A stretch of 64,000 nucleotides of DNA from Pelodera strongyloides. Taxonomy: Eukaryota > Nematoda > Chromadorea > Rhabditida > Rhabditidae. Below are positions 24,515 through 35,123 of this stretch, piece after piece. The DNA lies in the NCBI GenBank assembly GCA_036852015.1, contig JAANDG010000511.1, forward strand, positions 42,594-106,593, written 5' to 3'. Within the stretch, counting starts at the first letter, position 1, and each line of letters opens with the position of its first letter. The notes beneath the pieces are model-generated. The model was not told the DNA's origin. It saw only the letters and a program-made list of their open reading frames with translations, and searched no databases. The position numbers and the translations under genes are program-made.

Positions 24515-25396
24515 ATGTTCTTCTCTACTACTTTAATTTTACTGCTGAATTTAGCATGTGGTAAGTTTTCTTTAGCTTCTACTCTTTAGAATTTTAAAGA
24601 TAAAGGGCTATTTTTCAAGGTTTTGGTTATGTACAAAAAAATTCACAATTATTAGCACCCAACCCAGTAAATTTTATGTATCAACAAGTTACAGCGGTAC
24701 GGTATTCTGCGCAAAATATTTGACTTTTACAGAATCGTTATACCTATGATTTCAGTATTTTCACAATTTCCAAGCGTGCAATATATGTCGGGCGTGCGAA
24801 ACGTTGAGGTTTGTTTAATATTTTACTATTTTTGGTCTAACCTGAATAGATAGTGACTGCGCAGGTCCAAGTGTTGGTCAATGTACAGAAAAACAACATT
24901 TGCAAATATCAATATTATGTATGTAATACTAGTATTATTCTAAAAGCAACACAATTTTGAATTCTTAATTGAAATATTGAAAAGTACTCGCGCAACGGAG
25001 TGGCTGCGTATTGACTATCGACTACGATTTTCTTAGCTCGGACGAAAAAATTTGGGTTTATTTCGTTTTTGTGGTATTTCTGCCAAAAATAAACCACTAA
25101 TCCTTGATTATGTTTGTTTTTTGGTCAGTCGAGAGCATTGCTTATAAGTGATAGTTTGCAAAATGTGCTTTATGTGAAATGCGACGAAAGTTGTGTGACA
25201 ACATATATATTAAAGGATCGCAGTCACTACAAATTCGTATTTTTTATTCGCTTTTCATTAATTGTTCAAGTACGTGAAGAAAACGACGATTCCAGCGCCA
25301 AAGTACGGCAAAACGAACTCAGGGAGAGAAATCCCTGTTTATGACTTTTACTTATATACTACCGTAGTTTATAATTGCCCGTATATAGTTTCATAA
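24515..25396 (+). CDS. Small secreted cysteine-containing protein, unknown
   Basis: I do not recognise the family. Exons 24515-24560, 24620-24696, 24756-24808, 24865-24922, 25129-25236 and 25271-25396 keep phase and give 155 residues. The first exon encodes a short signal peptide, MFFSTTLILLLNLACG, with a GTAAG donor right after it. The middle has closely spaced cysteines (ACNICRACETL, then SKCW), a further pair in YVKCDESC, and one near the end in VYNCPYIVS. No transmembrane helix remains after cleavage. A TAATAAA overlapping the stop codon is a likely poly(A) signal. The last intron would be only 34 bases. If it is not spliced, the frame instead ends at 25344 after a hydrophobic and then charged tail. 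Exon 3 could also be read in another frame, but that needs a 31-base intron. Confidence 0.55.
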
Positions 25397-26364
25397 TAAA
25401 TACCCTGCAGTGATAAACCACGCGCCAGGTGTAACACTGCAGGCTGTTCACTCTCCAAGTACCCCTGGCAATTGCATATATGCACCGGCGTCGGTCATTT
25501 ATCAAAACTCATTCTCATTGATTTCTCTCCCTGAGTTCCATTTTATGTGGATTTTTATGGGTTGCATATTGTTTTATAAATCTGCTTGCATCTAATAAAA
25601 ATCGAACAAAAAAGTTGATTTTGAAGCCTTCCTTTAACTCTTTATTCCATGAAGTGCACATAATCATGTAGAAACAAAATAGAGAGATTTCACTAAGATA
25701 AACACTCATACTTAATTGAAAAGAGCGAAGTTATTCTCCAGGTGGAAGCTCGATTACAAGACGACCTGAATAGACGCCTTCTCCTCTCACAGAGGCCCCA
25801 AAGGGAAAGCATGACAGGCGAGCAACATTTTAGTTGACTTTACAAAAATCTTTTTTAGTTAATATTATGAACTCCACTGTGCCACACAACTCATTCCTAG
25901 TCATAGATTAAGCTTATCGTAAAGGTTAGAATCTTAAAGCGAAATACCAGCCGGTTTTTGAAACGCATCTCAAATATCAGCATTCTTATGCAGCTATGCT
26001 AAAAGGGGTCTATTGGGGTCTACTTTTTATTCAAATGTATGCTCATTTGCATATGAAGCATAGGAAAGCAGGGAGTACTCGATACGTTTCAAAAACCGGC
26101 CAGTATTTCGCTTTAATGGCTTATTCGTAAGGCCTCCTTGGATCTATTTTGTAACTGTTCAAAGAGGATAAGGCGTCAAGCCGATCAAGCCCTAAATGAC
26201 AAATTCCATAAGGCCTTCAGGCTTCGTAGTCAGGGTACGGCTGGGAAAGGTTTGTCAAGTTTACCTATCCGGGTGGTTTTTGGGTATGGGATAGGGTAGA
26301 TTCAAAATAACGTGAAATTTTATGAATTATTAAGTTCGATAATGATAAAATATTAGATAACGAC
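25397..26364. other. Spacer between two small genes
   Basis: Contains one TTAA-MITE (25933-26116) and otherwise unremarkable A/T-rich sequence. A TATTAG just before 26357 may be a trans-splice acceptor or an internal acceptor of the next gene. Confidence 0.45.
25933..26116. repeat. TTAA-MITE copy, GGGGTCTATT subtype
   Basis: Near-identical inside to 22128-22312 (AGCAGGGAGTACTCGATACG, GGGGTCTATTGGGGTCTA), 3.8 kb apart and in the same orientation. That suggests recent movement or a shared young subfamily. Confidence 0.9.
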
Positions 26365-27416
26365 ATGCGCTTCCTCTACCTGATGACCGACGGTGCTAGG
26401 GCCGCGGCTATGGGAAGTAACATCCTCTCTCTGGACAATATACCACCGCCTACACGCTCGGGAATGTATTCACAAGGTGGGTTCATTTTCTCAAAACTTC
26501 ATTTTTCTCGCATCACAGGCAGACACATTTTATTAAAGGGATCGGCTCACCTTAAATTGTGTCTGTTTTTTTTGTTCCTTTATTTTCTATAAGGGATAAT
26601 AAAAATTTGGAATACAAAAAGTAGTGTTCTAATTCAATACTCACGGAGATATTAGGTGATAAAGTGGTGGATTGATCGGTCCAAAATGGCAAAGGGTAAT
26701 TGTCCTGCCTTGTTTGTATAGAGACAATTACCCTTTGCCATTTTGGGCCGATCAATGCACCACTTTATCACCTAATATCTCCGTGAGTATTGAAATAGAA
26801 CACTACTTTTTCGATTCCAAATTTTTATTATCCCTTATAGAAAATAAAAAAAAAAAACAAAAAAAAACAGACACAATTTAAGGTGAGCCGATCCCTTTAA
26901 AGCGATATGGCACGTGATTTGTGACACATAAAAGAAGACACGTGCACAATATGCGAATGTGTCACAAAATGAAATACACAGATATGAAAAACAATGTGTA
27001 TATAAAACATGGGAATGTAGTTGTCCAGCATAAGCTTCATAAACCAGGTGTTATACCGCTTGAAGATTCCCCTTTTACTGTACATGAGCGTAATAAATAT
27101 CATACTATTTAGGCGTGTAGTTTGTAGTTGTCCAGCAAACGTTTCATAAACCAGGTGTTATACCGCTTGAAGATTCCCTTTTCACGGTACAAGTGCGTAA
27201 CATTACATTATTTTAGGCGTGATGAATCCAGTTACGAATATGGGTCTTCAGCCCCTGCAACCCATCGTGCCCATCAACCATCCAATGGGTTATCTCAACC
27301 AATTCAATCAATATTCTACAGTAGGATGGAATAACCCCTGGATGATGCAAGGCTATCAAGCATATCCATTTGCATACAACCCTATGTATAGGGGAATACT
27401 GTATAAGAATAAGTAA
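26365..27416 (+). CDS. 103-residue orphan protein, Met/Pro/Asn/Tyr-rich
   Basis: Not recognised. Two exons, 26365-26476 and 27217-27416, join in phase (a split Gly codon). The C-terminal half is rich in Met, Pro, Asn, Gln, Tyr and Trp with motifs such as PLQPIVPINHPMG and WNNPWMMQGYQAYPF, and it ends in basic residues. The N-terminus MRFLYLMTDGARAAAMG is not a clear signal peptide. The frame stays open upstream to a possible acceptor at 26356, so an earlier exon could exist. The 740-base intron is filled by a 370-base palindrome and two related repeats. An AATAAA at about 27588 could be the poly(A) signal. Confidence 0.55.
26532..26903. repeat. Long near-perfect palindrome, TTAA-flanked
   Basis: Two arms of about 165 bases. 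The left begins TTAAAGGGATCGGCTCACCT and the right ends AGGTGAGCCGATCCCTTTAA. The centre is GACAATTACCCTTTGCC and its complement, separated by about 20 bases. Arms differ at a few bases and in A/T-run lengths. No gene frame beyond palindromic artefacts. Confidence 0.95.
26899..27062. repeat. Relative of the TTAA-MITE family plus a partial duplicate
   Basis: Left CTTTAAAGCGATATGGCACG, right CATAAACCAGGTGTTATACC. The right end is repeated at 27127-27178, AAACGTTTCATAAACCAGG, with the same following bases. So a segment of about 65 bases was duplicated in tandem. Confidence 0.65.
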
Positions 27417-28224
27417 AGGGCAGATTTGTGAATAAGGAGGGAGTTGGCAAAGAATAAGAATAATGCTACAGTAATATAAAAGCGTAAGTCGCTCTCACTC
27501 ACTCTAGCTTTCTGTATTTCGTCCCTCAGCTGCTCACCACAAAGTTTAAGTATCTCTCGTTTCCTACAAGCTCTAAGCCTCTCGAAAATAAAACCGAACT
27601 GTATCTAGATGTCGATGACTGTTTACATATTTTACATGCTAATGTCGTACAGTTTTCATAAAAGCACCCTCAGCTTTCATATAAATAATTTAATATTCTT
27701 ATAAATGTCCCCCGATTCATTGTTGCTCCTTCCTCATTTATTTAAATTTTCATCAGCTCCTGTGTTCAAAATTATGCAATAATACTGATGAGCCTTTCAC
27801 GCCTAAACAGTTTGTCTTTCATAATAAAACTGATACTCATCATGTGCAAGTCTTTCTAACTACCGTAATATATTTTTTTAGTTAATTATTGAGTACTGAT
27901 ATAATATTTTCATTAATAAATATTCCAATACCGTTACTTGTTCCCCATTGAACCGTCACACAATTTACTGTCAAAAGGGCACAATTTTTTGTGCTTTTTC
28001 CCAAAATACACTTTTTTTTGTGCACTTTATTCAGTAAATCGAATGACGATATTGTTTTGAAAATTCATATCCCAAACATAAGGCGTTCAACAGAATGGAA
28101 CTCTGCATTTCTATTCCAATAGAATACATCAAACGTCTTAAATATATTTTTTGCGATACCCTTCATTGACAGTCCTTCTTACTGATAGATGGTCCTTTAT
28201 ATGTAGAGGCAACTGATGAACTCT

Positions 28225-28400
28225 GCGCTGGTGCCGCTCACGTAGGGCAAAAATAGCGTGCGCGGCGACAACATGGCCCACTTTTGGCGCACATTTTGAA
28301 GGGAGCGCACCAAAGATGAACCAGCTGATACTGGACAACCATACGCACACGTCTGGCACCCTCGCGGTCCTTTGGCGCGAAATTATGTCATGTTAGACTT
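28225..28400. repeat. GCGCAC-type repeat
   Basis: Contains GTGCGCGGCGACA, TTTGGCGCACATTTTG and GAGCGCACC. An antisense open frame runs through it but is not supported. Confidence 0.5.
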
Positions 28401-29007
28401 TCAAGTCCTTACATCATTCTATCAAGTTTCAGTCAAAGAATAAAACTCGAAACTATTTCCCGGGCACAAACTCTATTCTAGAAGACATCTGCAATACAAT
28501 AAATTTCTCCCTAAAACGAGAAAAATATCAAATATGCGTTCCAAGTTTAGGTTTAGAAATCGAAACACAAAGTTGGTGTGTTTGAACAAGCGATTCTGTC
28601 ATTTTATGATTTCTTTTTGTTCCCAAAAAAAAGAGTGCAAACAAAATTATTTCGAAAACACAGATAACCGGGCGAAAATCACGTGAAACTTTAGTGAATT
28701 TTTTTTGTTTTTGCAAAAATAAGAAAGAGGAAGTGGTTTCCCACCTATTTTTGGAAACTAATGAGTAGCTACCCTTATTTAGAGGCTTGACATTCCCTTT
28801 ATATATTTTTGTATTTATTGTTTTTCAGACTTCGATAGTTTCCCGATAATTGTGGTATGTAGTTCGTGTTATACTTGCATGCTTAATCTTACAACGCATA
28901 CTCCATCTCCGATATTTTTCCTGCGCCGTTCCTTGCGATGTTCTGTGGCTACCACTAACGTTCCCTTTAAAATCTCTCACAATTAGGTTAGATATAGGTC
29001 CTCTCGA

Positions 29008-29180
29008 TTAAAGCAAAATACCGGTCGGTTTTTTCAAACACCGAGTACACCAGCATTCTTATGTTTATGCAGCCTATGCACATGACCATAAATTAGAATA
29101 AAAATCGAGATAACTTCGAGAAAATTAGAATAAATACGTAAGAATTCAGTTGCCCAATACCGGCCGCTATTTCACTTTTA
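29008..29180. repeat. TTAA-MITE copy between duplicated flanks
   Basis: Ends ATTAAAGCAAAATACCGG and TATTTCACTTTTAAAT. The sequence before it (AAATCTCTCACAATTAGG, 28970 on) is repeated with a few changes after it (AAATCTCTTACAATTAGA, 29178 on). Confidence 0.8.
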
Positions 29181-29509
29181 AATCTCTTACAATTAGATTA
29201 GATAAAGGCCCTCTCGTTTAACATATATTTCTCCTTTACGAAATCCAAACCAACCCCCCCCCCCCTCGCCCCGAAGTAAATATTACAAACTCTGCTACTC
29301 CTATGTATATGTCAAAGAGCAAGAAATGCTCACCAGCAAGTCTAAAATGCGTCACTCTTGCCGTGTTTGCAAATATCCCAATCTAGCAGAGAATGGGAAT
29401 GGGTGTATTTTCTCGAAAGCCGGTAACCAAATGAGTCAATGTTAGCATACGACGTTAGACTTTACGGACCGCCCCCAATACATATTTGCATATCATTGTA
29501 GGCATACAA

Positions 29510-29940
29510 ACATGGCTGAACTTCCGCATGCATGCGGTCAATTAAGGCAAAAAGCATTCATGCCGTCAATCGTGCGGCAGGCATGCTTTTTTGGGCACGG
29601 TTTTGCTGGTCACGCATGCCGCACTTGTTGCTCTAACCGTGCTTTTTCATTGTTTTGGAAAACTCTTTTTTTATGGGAGGTTATTTTCACTTCATTTAAC
29701 TATTTTACGTAAGTATTTTTGTTTATAACTAATAAAATGGTAAATATAAAAAATTTAGTGGGGTTTTGGTTGACTTAAGTCGGTTTTAAATTCCCGCACG
29801 TTTACGGCAATGTGCATAAATGCATGCCGCATGCATGCCCGGGCTCTCCTCCGCATGCATGCCGCCTGCCGAAGAGCATGCATGCAGTCACCATGACTGC
29901 ATGCATGCTTCTTCAAATGACCGCATGCATGCGAAGAGTG
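29510..29940. repeat. GCATGC palindrome cluster
   Basis: About a dozen GCATGC or GCATGCATGC units, many as CCGCATGCATGCGG-type perfect palindromes. They occur in two groups at 29525-29625 and 29818-29935. The two groups are roughly inverted to each other, so this may be one element with internally palindromic ends. Confidence 0.7.
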
Positions 29941-30039
29941 ACCTGAGAAGGAGAATTAGTCAGCTATTTATTAGACGAATAAAAGCAAAACGGGAAATCG
30001 TTTGATCATACAGTTGCCTTCCTGATATACTAAACATCT

Positions 30040-30180
30040 TACGGTGAGGGTTTGTGAAACGTATTCATATCTTGAACATTTCTGAACCCTTTTGCGCATT
30101 TCTGACACACAAATACTACATGGTACTAGTGTTATCCAGCACGCGTTTCACAAACCACGTACCGTAACGCTTTTTTTTTA
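30040..30180. repeat. Inverted-repeat element related to TTAA-MITE
   Basis: Left TTACGGTGAGGGTTTGTGAA then ACGTAT, right GCGTTTCACAAACCACGT then ACCGTAACGC. Confidence 0.65.
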
Positions 30181-30299
30181 AAGAACAACGGTTTCTTTCC
30201 TTTGAATTCTCACTTTTTTTTTTTGAATTTTCTTGCTGAAAGTTCCTTTCATTCGCTTAGGCCAAAGGTCACTATTCGTGTTAGACAAATAGCTACAAA

Positions 30300-30452
30300 A
30301 GCCCATATCATATTCACCTCTCGTTTCCCCAAGGAGCGGGGGGGGGGGGATTTCCTCTTTTTCTCTGCGAGCCTCACATTAGAATGCTATTTTCTGTCCC
30401 CAGAGAATAGTTCCCCGAGGGAAGCGTAGTAGTGGTGAATATGGCCTCAGAA
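30300..30452. repeat. AGGCC-type element
   Basis: The right terminus GTGGTGAATATGGCCT followed by CAG is intact. The left side has CATATTCACCTCTCG. The interior CTCTGCGAGCCTCACATTAG matches 53326-53456. Confidence 0.65.
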
Positions 30453-31197
30453 CAAGGTCAACTATAATCTAGAATCTTTGAGCTATCTTTACTCTTCAGT
30501 GGTCTGTTCACCAGCTACTAACAATAAGTGTTCTTTCTAAACAAAACCCTTTATTGCTAGTTGAGAATGCCCATTTCTTTCATACAAAGAAAATAACTTT
30601 CCACGCTTGGTTGCTCTTACGTCATAATGCGTTTATTTATATGTTGTGGTGACTCATTGATATCTTTCTTTTATTAAAATAGGATGCAAAAGCTACTGGA
30701 AATAGAACTGTGATGGAAATTTATATTAGTAATCATCGCTGCATGATAACAATTTCATTGCTGCATGATAACACACCTGGCGTGTCGAATATTGTATTGT
30801 TTTATACTTTTTACTATCAATGTTCAGTATAAAGGGTCGGCGCAATCATCCAACAATTTGCTTTTACGATGCTACTTTCCTTTTGTCACAGCTTTATACT
30901 TTACATACAATATTCAAAAAAAAAACTGAGCTAATATCTTTTCGGTGAAAATTTCTGTTCAATGCAATCTTTATTCAATTCAGACAGGCAATCTGTTGTT
31001 CTTTATAAATCCTGAATCTTGGACTTTGTTCTCTTTCGCTGATATGATTATCTAATAATTTGAGGTATTCTTTATCTTCTTCTTTGTTTGCGAATTATCA
31101 TTTTGTATAGTCCTGTGGCGGAAATGACGGGTCCATAATTTAGTACTACGGTACAGTATGCACTAGTAGCGTAAAGTAAAGTTAGATATGAGAGAAA

Positions 31198-31460
31198 TCT
31201 TAAAGCGGTATAACAGCCGGTTTTTGAAACGTATGTTGGATTCTGTATCCCCATGCAGCGTATTAAATCTGCGAGAATTCTTAAAGTGGTATAACAGCCG
31301 GTTTTTGAAACGTATTTTGGGCTCTGTATTCCCATGCAGCGTGTCTAAATAACTGCGCGATAATGCGTGATTTTTTTTATAGTTACACTCATTTGCATGA
31401 AACATATGAGAATGAAGTTAGCCAACACGTTTCAGAACCCGTCCGTTACATCGCTTTAAT
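31198..31460. repeat. TTAA-MITE with duplicated left end
   Basis: TTAAAG-CGGTATAACAGCC at 31201 and TTAAAG-TGGTATAACAGCC at 31281 are two left ends in tandem 80 bases apart. They share one right end, CCGTTACATCGCTTTAA. Confidence 0.8.
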
Positions 31461-31735
31461 TTGCGCAACTCCTAATGTTATTTCACTGTAACCATGACCA
31501 TCGAGTTCACCATCTAAAGCCTGAAACAACCATTATTTATTCACCATATTTATGCGCTATTCAATTTCGTTCGTCTTCTTTACATGACCGTATGTATTGG
31601 ATATTATGTATCGAATTACGCGCAAAACAATTAGCTAACGTCAATAAAAGATGTCACATAGTACCTCGTAATTATTTTCTGCCTTTGATATTTTTCATAT
31701 ATTATATTATATATTATATTATTAGCTTTACTACT

Positions 31736-31892
31736 TAAAGCGGTATAACATCCGGTGTTTGAGACCTATTTTGGTCAACTGTGTGACCTATTTTGGTGTG
31801 ATTAGATCCAAATCTCACAGTTATTTGCATACAATACATCGGAGAATAGAGGCCAAATTACGCTTCAAAAACCGGGTGTTGCATCACTTTAA
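31736..31892. repeat. TTAA-MITE copy (GGTATAACA subfamily)
   Basis: Left CTTAAAGCGGTATAACATCC, right GGTGTTGCATCACTTTAA; the middle is shortened. Confidence 0.75.
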
Positions 31893-32182
31893 ATTCCCGT
31901 CTCCTGACCTCACACCATGTCCCAGAAAGGGCCCACCGAGTCATTGAGTAGTGCCCACTTGACAGTGGTCCACTTCAGACGCCCACCAGCACGTCATTTT
32001 CATTTATTTTTGTGGTTTTATGTCTATGCTTCATCACCAAGTGACATTTTGTAGTAGAACATAAGCACCTGGTTATATTTCAATTGTGTTTATAAATTCG
32101 TCACGGTAGACTAATATTTAATGAGTGAGACAGCCTAGGTTGTCCTATATGGGCGAGTAAATTTTGCTCAAGTCTACGATAG

Positions 32183-32324
32183 GTAAAGTGATATACGAAC
32201 CGCTTTCTGAAACGAACTGCATTCCCATATGTTGTATGCAAATCGACATAATTAGATTACATAGTCTGTATAAGTAGACAGCAGCCAGCATATGTTTTGA
32301 AAACCGGCTGCTATACTGCTTTAA
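32183..32324. repeat. TTAA-MITE copy, decayed
   Basis: Left TAAAGTGATATACGAACCG, right CGGCTGCTATACTGCTTTAA. Several base changes and a 25-base shorter middle. Confidence 0.7.
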
Positions 32325-32724
32325 CAACCGTCAACTGTGTACTATGAATTTTTGTTCTATTGTTTAGCATAATGTTGGTTGCCCAGAATATCTCCCAAGT
32401 TTTCTGCACTCCTTGTCAGAATAGTAGTGAGTCACAGAATACCTTAGCAAACTAAATAATACAACCGCTCCTCCCTCCCACGTATGTCCTCGATCTATTT
32501 CTATACTTTCTATTTCTGTTTATATTCTCCATTCTTTCCACTTTACTCTACGTAATGCAATGAGCATTTCGGCCCCAGTGAAGCCTAATTACATATTGAC
32601 CTTTTACGCGGTAACCATTTCCATTATGCAATTGCTTTTCGCGTCTGGAAACGGAGTGGAATATATAAATAGGAAAACATTCTGAATTCTTCCTATGCGT
32701 ATGTGGGCCCGCTCGTTACTGACT

Positions 32725-32895
32725 ATGGGACTTATAATGCACATGGTGGACAAGGAAACTCCGCCGCCCACGTTAGAGTGCCAGAAGGACGCCGCGCACG
32801 CTTTTGTGTGCCATTTCTTAGCCAAGTCAAGCTGGCTGCGCTTGACAGCACTTTTTTAGACGCCATTGTTTTTTGCATACGTGCCTGCCTACCTA
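32725..32895. repeat. GCGCAC-type repeat
   Basis: Contains AGGACGCCGCGCACGC and GCTGGCTGCGCTTGACAGC in A/T-rich surroundings. Confidence 0.45.
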
Positions 32896-33345
32896 CCTAA
32901 AAATTCGTAATTTTATCGTTTCTGGTTTGCCATCTGATTAAAAGATCATGAAAAGTGATATGAATATTATGTTATCACAAGGTTCTAAGTCTAAGGAAGG
33001 CTCAACTTTATCAGTTAGCATTCATAAATAATCATTCGCTAAGCTTTAGAATTCAAAAAGTTTCCGCTGATCTTTGATAAATAAACAATCTTTAATCAGT
33101 TGCTGAACTTTGTTATCAAAGAAAAGCTTTCTGATTTCTAGATCTTAGGCCTAATTCGTTGGCAAAAGACCTAATTTAAACTATTATTCACCTTATAATT
33201 CATGAAACCATATAACACTAATTTAGTCGATTTCTTTATATTCATAATGTAGCGTGTGCTTTGTGAATCAAGTATAACTGGAATTTGTTGGTGCACGTAG
33301 GTTCATGCAGCGTTTCTTATGAGTACAGTAACATGTTCATAAGCT

Positions 33346-33510
33346 GAAGCGGTACAACATCCTGCTTTTGAAACTTATGCCGAACGTTGTATTCCGATCT
33401 AGTGTATGCTAATTACTGCGCGACTACTACCCGATTTTAAATTAATTTGCATACAACATTTGTGAATGCAGTTGTTCAAAATACTTTTCAAAAAAGACTT
33501 TGTACGCTAC
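33346..33510. repeat. TTAA-MITE copy, decayed
   Basis: Left GAAGCGGTACAACATCC, right end weak (TTTTCAAAAAAGAC). The interior GCGCGACTACT and CATACAACATTTGTGAATG confirm membership. Confidence 0.6.
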
Positions 33511-33865
33511 CGCTGTTATTTGTTAGCATATAATTGATCGTACATTGATCGTTCTCTAAATTTCACTTGTTCAATGCACTGCTAAAATGTGATGTTGATA
33601 TGTGCCCTTTGCACAGAGATGAATAGCCTATTCTTATTGCGCAACGTGTTCTTCTTCTTCTCAGTGTATAATAACATTGCAGGAGTCGAACTTTGGCCTG
33701 TGGTCTAACCAATAAGACTTACAAAGTTCGATGCCCCAAAAGTTCTGCACATGCATCTACATTATGTCCCTGATTACCGTTTTGATGTCTTATTTTTATT
33801 TGATATTTTAATCATATAAGTTTTTGTTTCTGTGCGCATCTTGATGCCGTATTGTACCAAGTCGG

Positions 33866-33993
33866 GAAATTTGCATATGATACGAATTTCCTATGTATAC
33901 TATGCATTTGGTGCCCATCCGAAACTTCCGGTACCAAATTTACCTAGGATACGTAGGATGTGCGTATCGTATGCAAATATATCAAAATGACCG
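33866..33993. repeat. Inverted repeat around GGTGCC
   Basis: Left GAAATTTGCATATGATACGA and right TCGTATGCAAATATATC. The centre is TGGTGCCCATCCGAAACTTC. Same family as 44732-44891. Confidence 0.7.
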
Positions 33994-34935
33994 GGTATCA
34001 CAATGTCGCGGGTTTTAGTTTTTTAACGAAACACCAATCTATTTCCACAAGCCTACACATACTGGCTAGCTTATGTAACTACTCCAAACTTACTTTCTTA
34101 CGTATGTATACATATATATCCATTATAAACATTGAACATATAATTTTACAAACGTACAAGGTGCTGTTGTCCTTAGGTATCTTATGTCGAAATAGCGTTT
34201 CCCTGGCCGACTCAATTTCTTGCAAAAATGGACGAAAACGGGGGGTTGCAGACGTTTATTTTAGGGAATTCATTTACGTAGGCGCATGCTCAGCTCATAT
34301 TATCAAACACACCGTACCATGCTTTATAAGGTTTCCGAAGCTTAATTGCTTTTTATTCTGTTATAGTTATTTAATTGGCATGCTTAATAATCAGAAGATC
34401 AAAGGTAGCAGCGGTCTCTAATTTAATAAAACCTAGAATAGGAACGTATGCAAAATTACAAGACGCGAAACAAAGTTACGTCATGTGATTAAGATAGGCT
34501 TCAACTTTTTACCACGAAAATGCAAACTGCGAGGCCAAGTGTAAATTCTATGATTTCTAATCTTTTGCTGAACTTTCGCTTAATTATTTTGGTTCTTGCT
34601 TATTTCTTAAGAGTGCTTGCTTACGACAAAGATGTTTGTGTATACCCAACTCTCACAAGAGAAAGTTGAAATATGGCCGTGTTCTCCGGAGCTGTAACAT
34701 AGCTAATTTTTTAGATAATTTCAAGATGAACAACGTTGTCATAGACGGGCAGTATTTCGCTTTAAGTTAGTAGGCGTAAACCAGCACGCTGAACTTTGGA
34801 GATACAAGTATTCTACTGACTATTCATCCAATGCAACTGTCAGTGTTGATTGGGATTCGAACATGTAAAGAGCTCACACAGGTTTGCATACACAAAACTT
34901 CAAAGCATATAACTTTTTTTTGAGAACACTAGAGA

Positions 34936-35123
34936 TTTAGCGATCTATGAAATACTGGCCGGATTTTGAAACGCATCAAGTAGACTTACATTCTTATGCA
35001 CCGTATGCAAATGAAAATAAATTAGAATAAAAAATTGGGCTAAATTCGAGCAAATTAGCACAAATACGCAAGAATTCAGTTGTCCACGATGCGTTTCAAA
35101 GACCGGCCGGTACTTCGCTTTAA
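34936..35123. repeat. TTAA-MITE copy (GAAATACC subfamily)
   Basis: Right arm intact (ACCGGCCGGTACTTCGCTTT), left end diverged (GATCTATGAAATACTGG). A remnant right end (CAGTATTTCGCTTTAAG) also sits at 34750-34766. Confidence 0.8.

Noticed and set aside
28830..28854. Mini-exon with good splice sites (FDSFPIIV)
   Set aside because: No partner exon within several kilobases on the same strand.
33684..33745. Possible tRNA (TTCGA motif with a stem)
   Set aside because: GTCGAACTTTG and CAAAGTTCGAT form one hairpin, but there is no acceptor stem, D-arm or anticodon arm in order.
34009..34421. Long open frame of about 140 codons on the plus strand
   Set aside because: No domain, no leader, no flanking splice signals that extend it, and A/T-rich codon use like the surrounding non-coding DNA.
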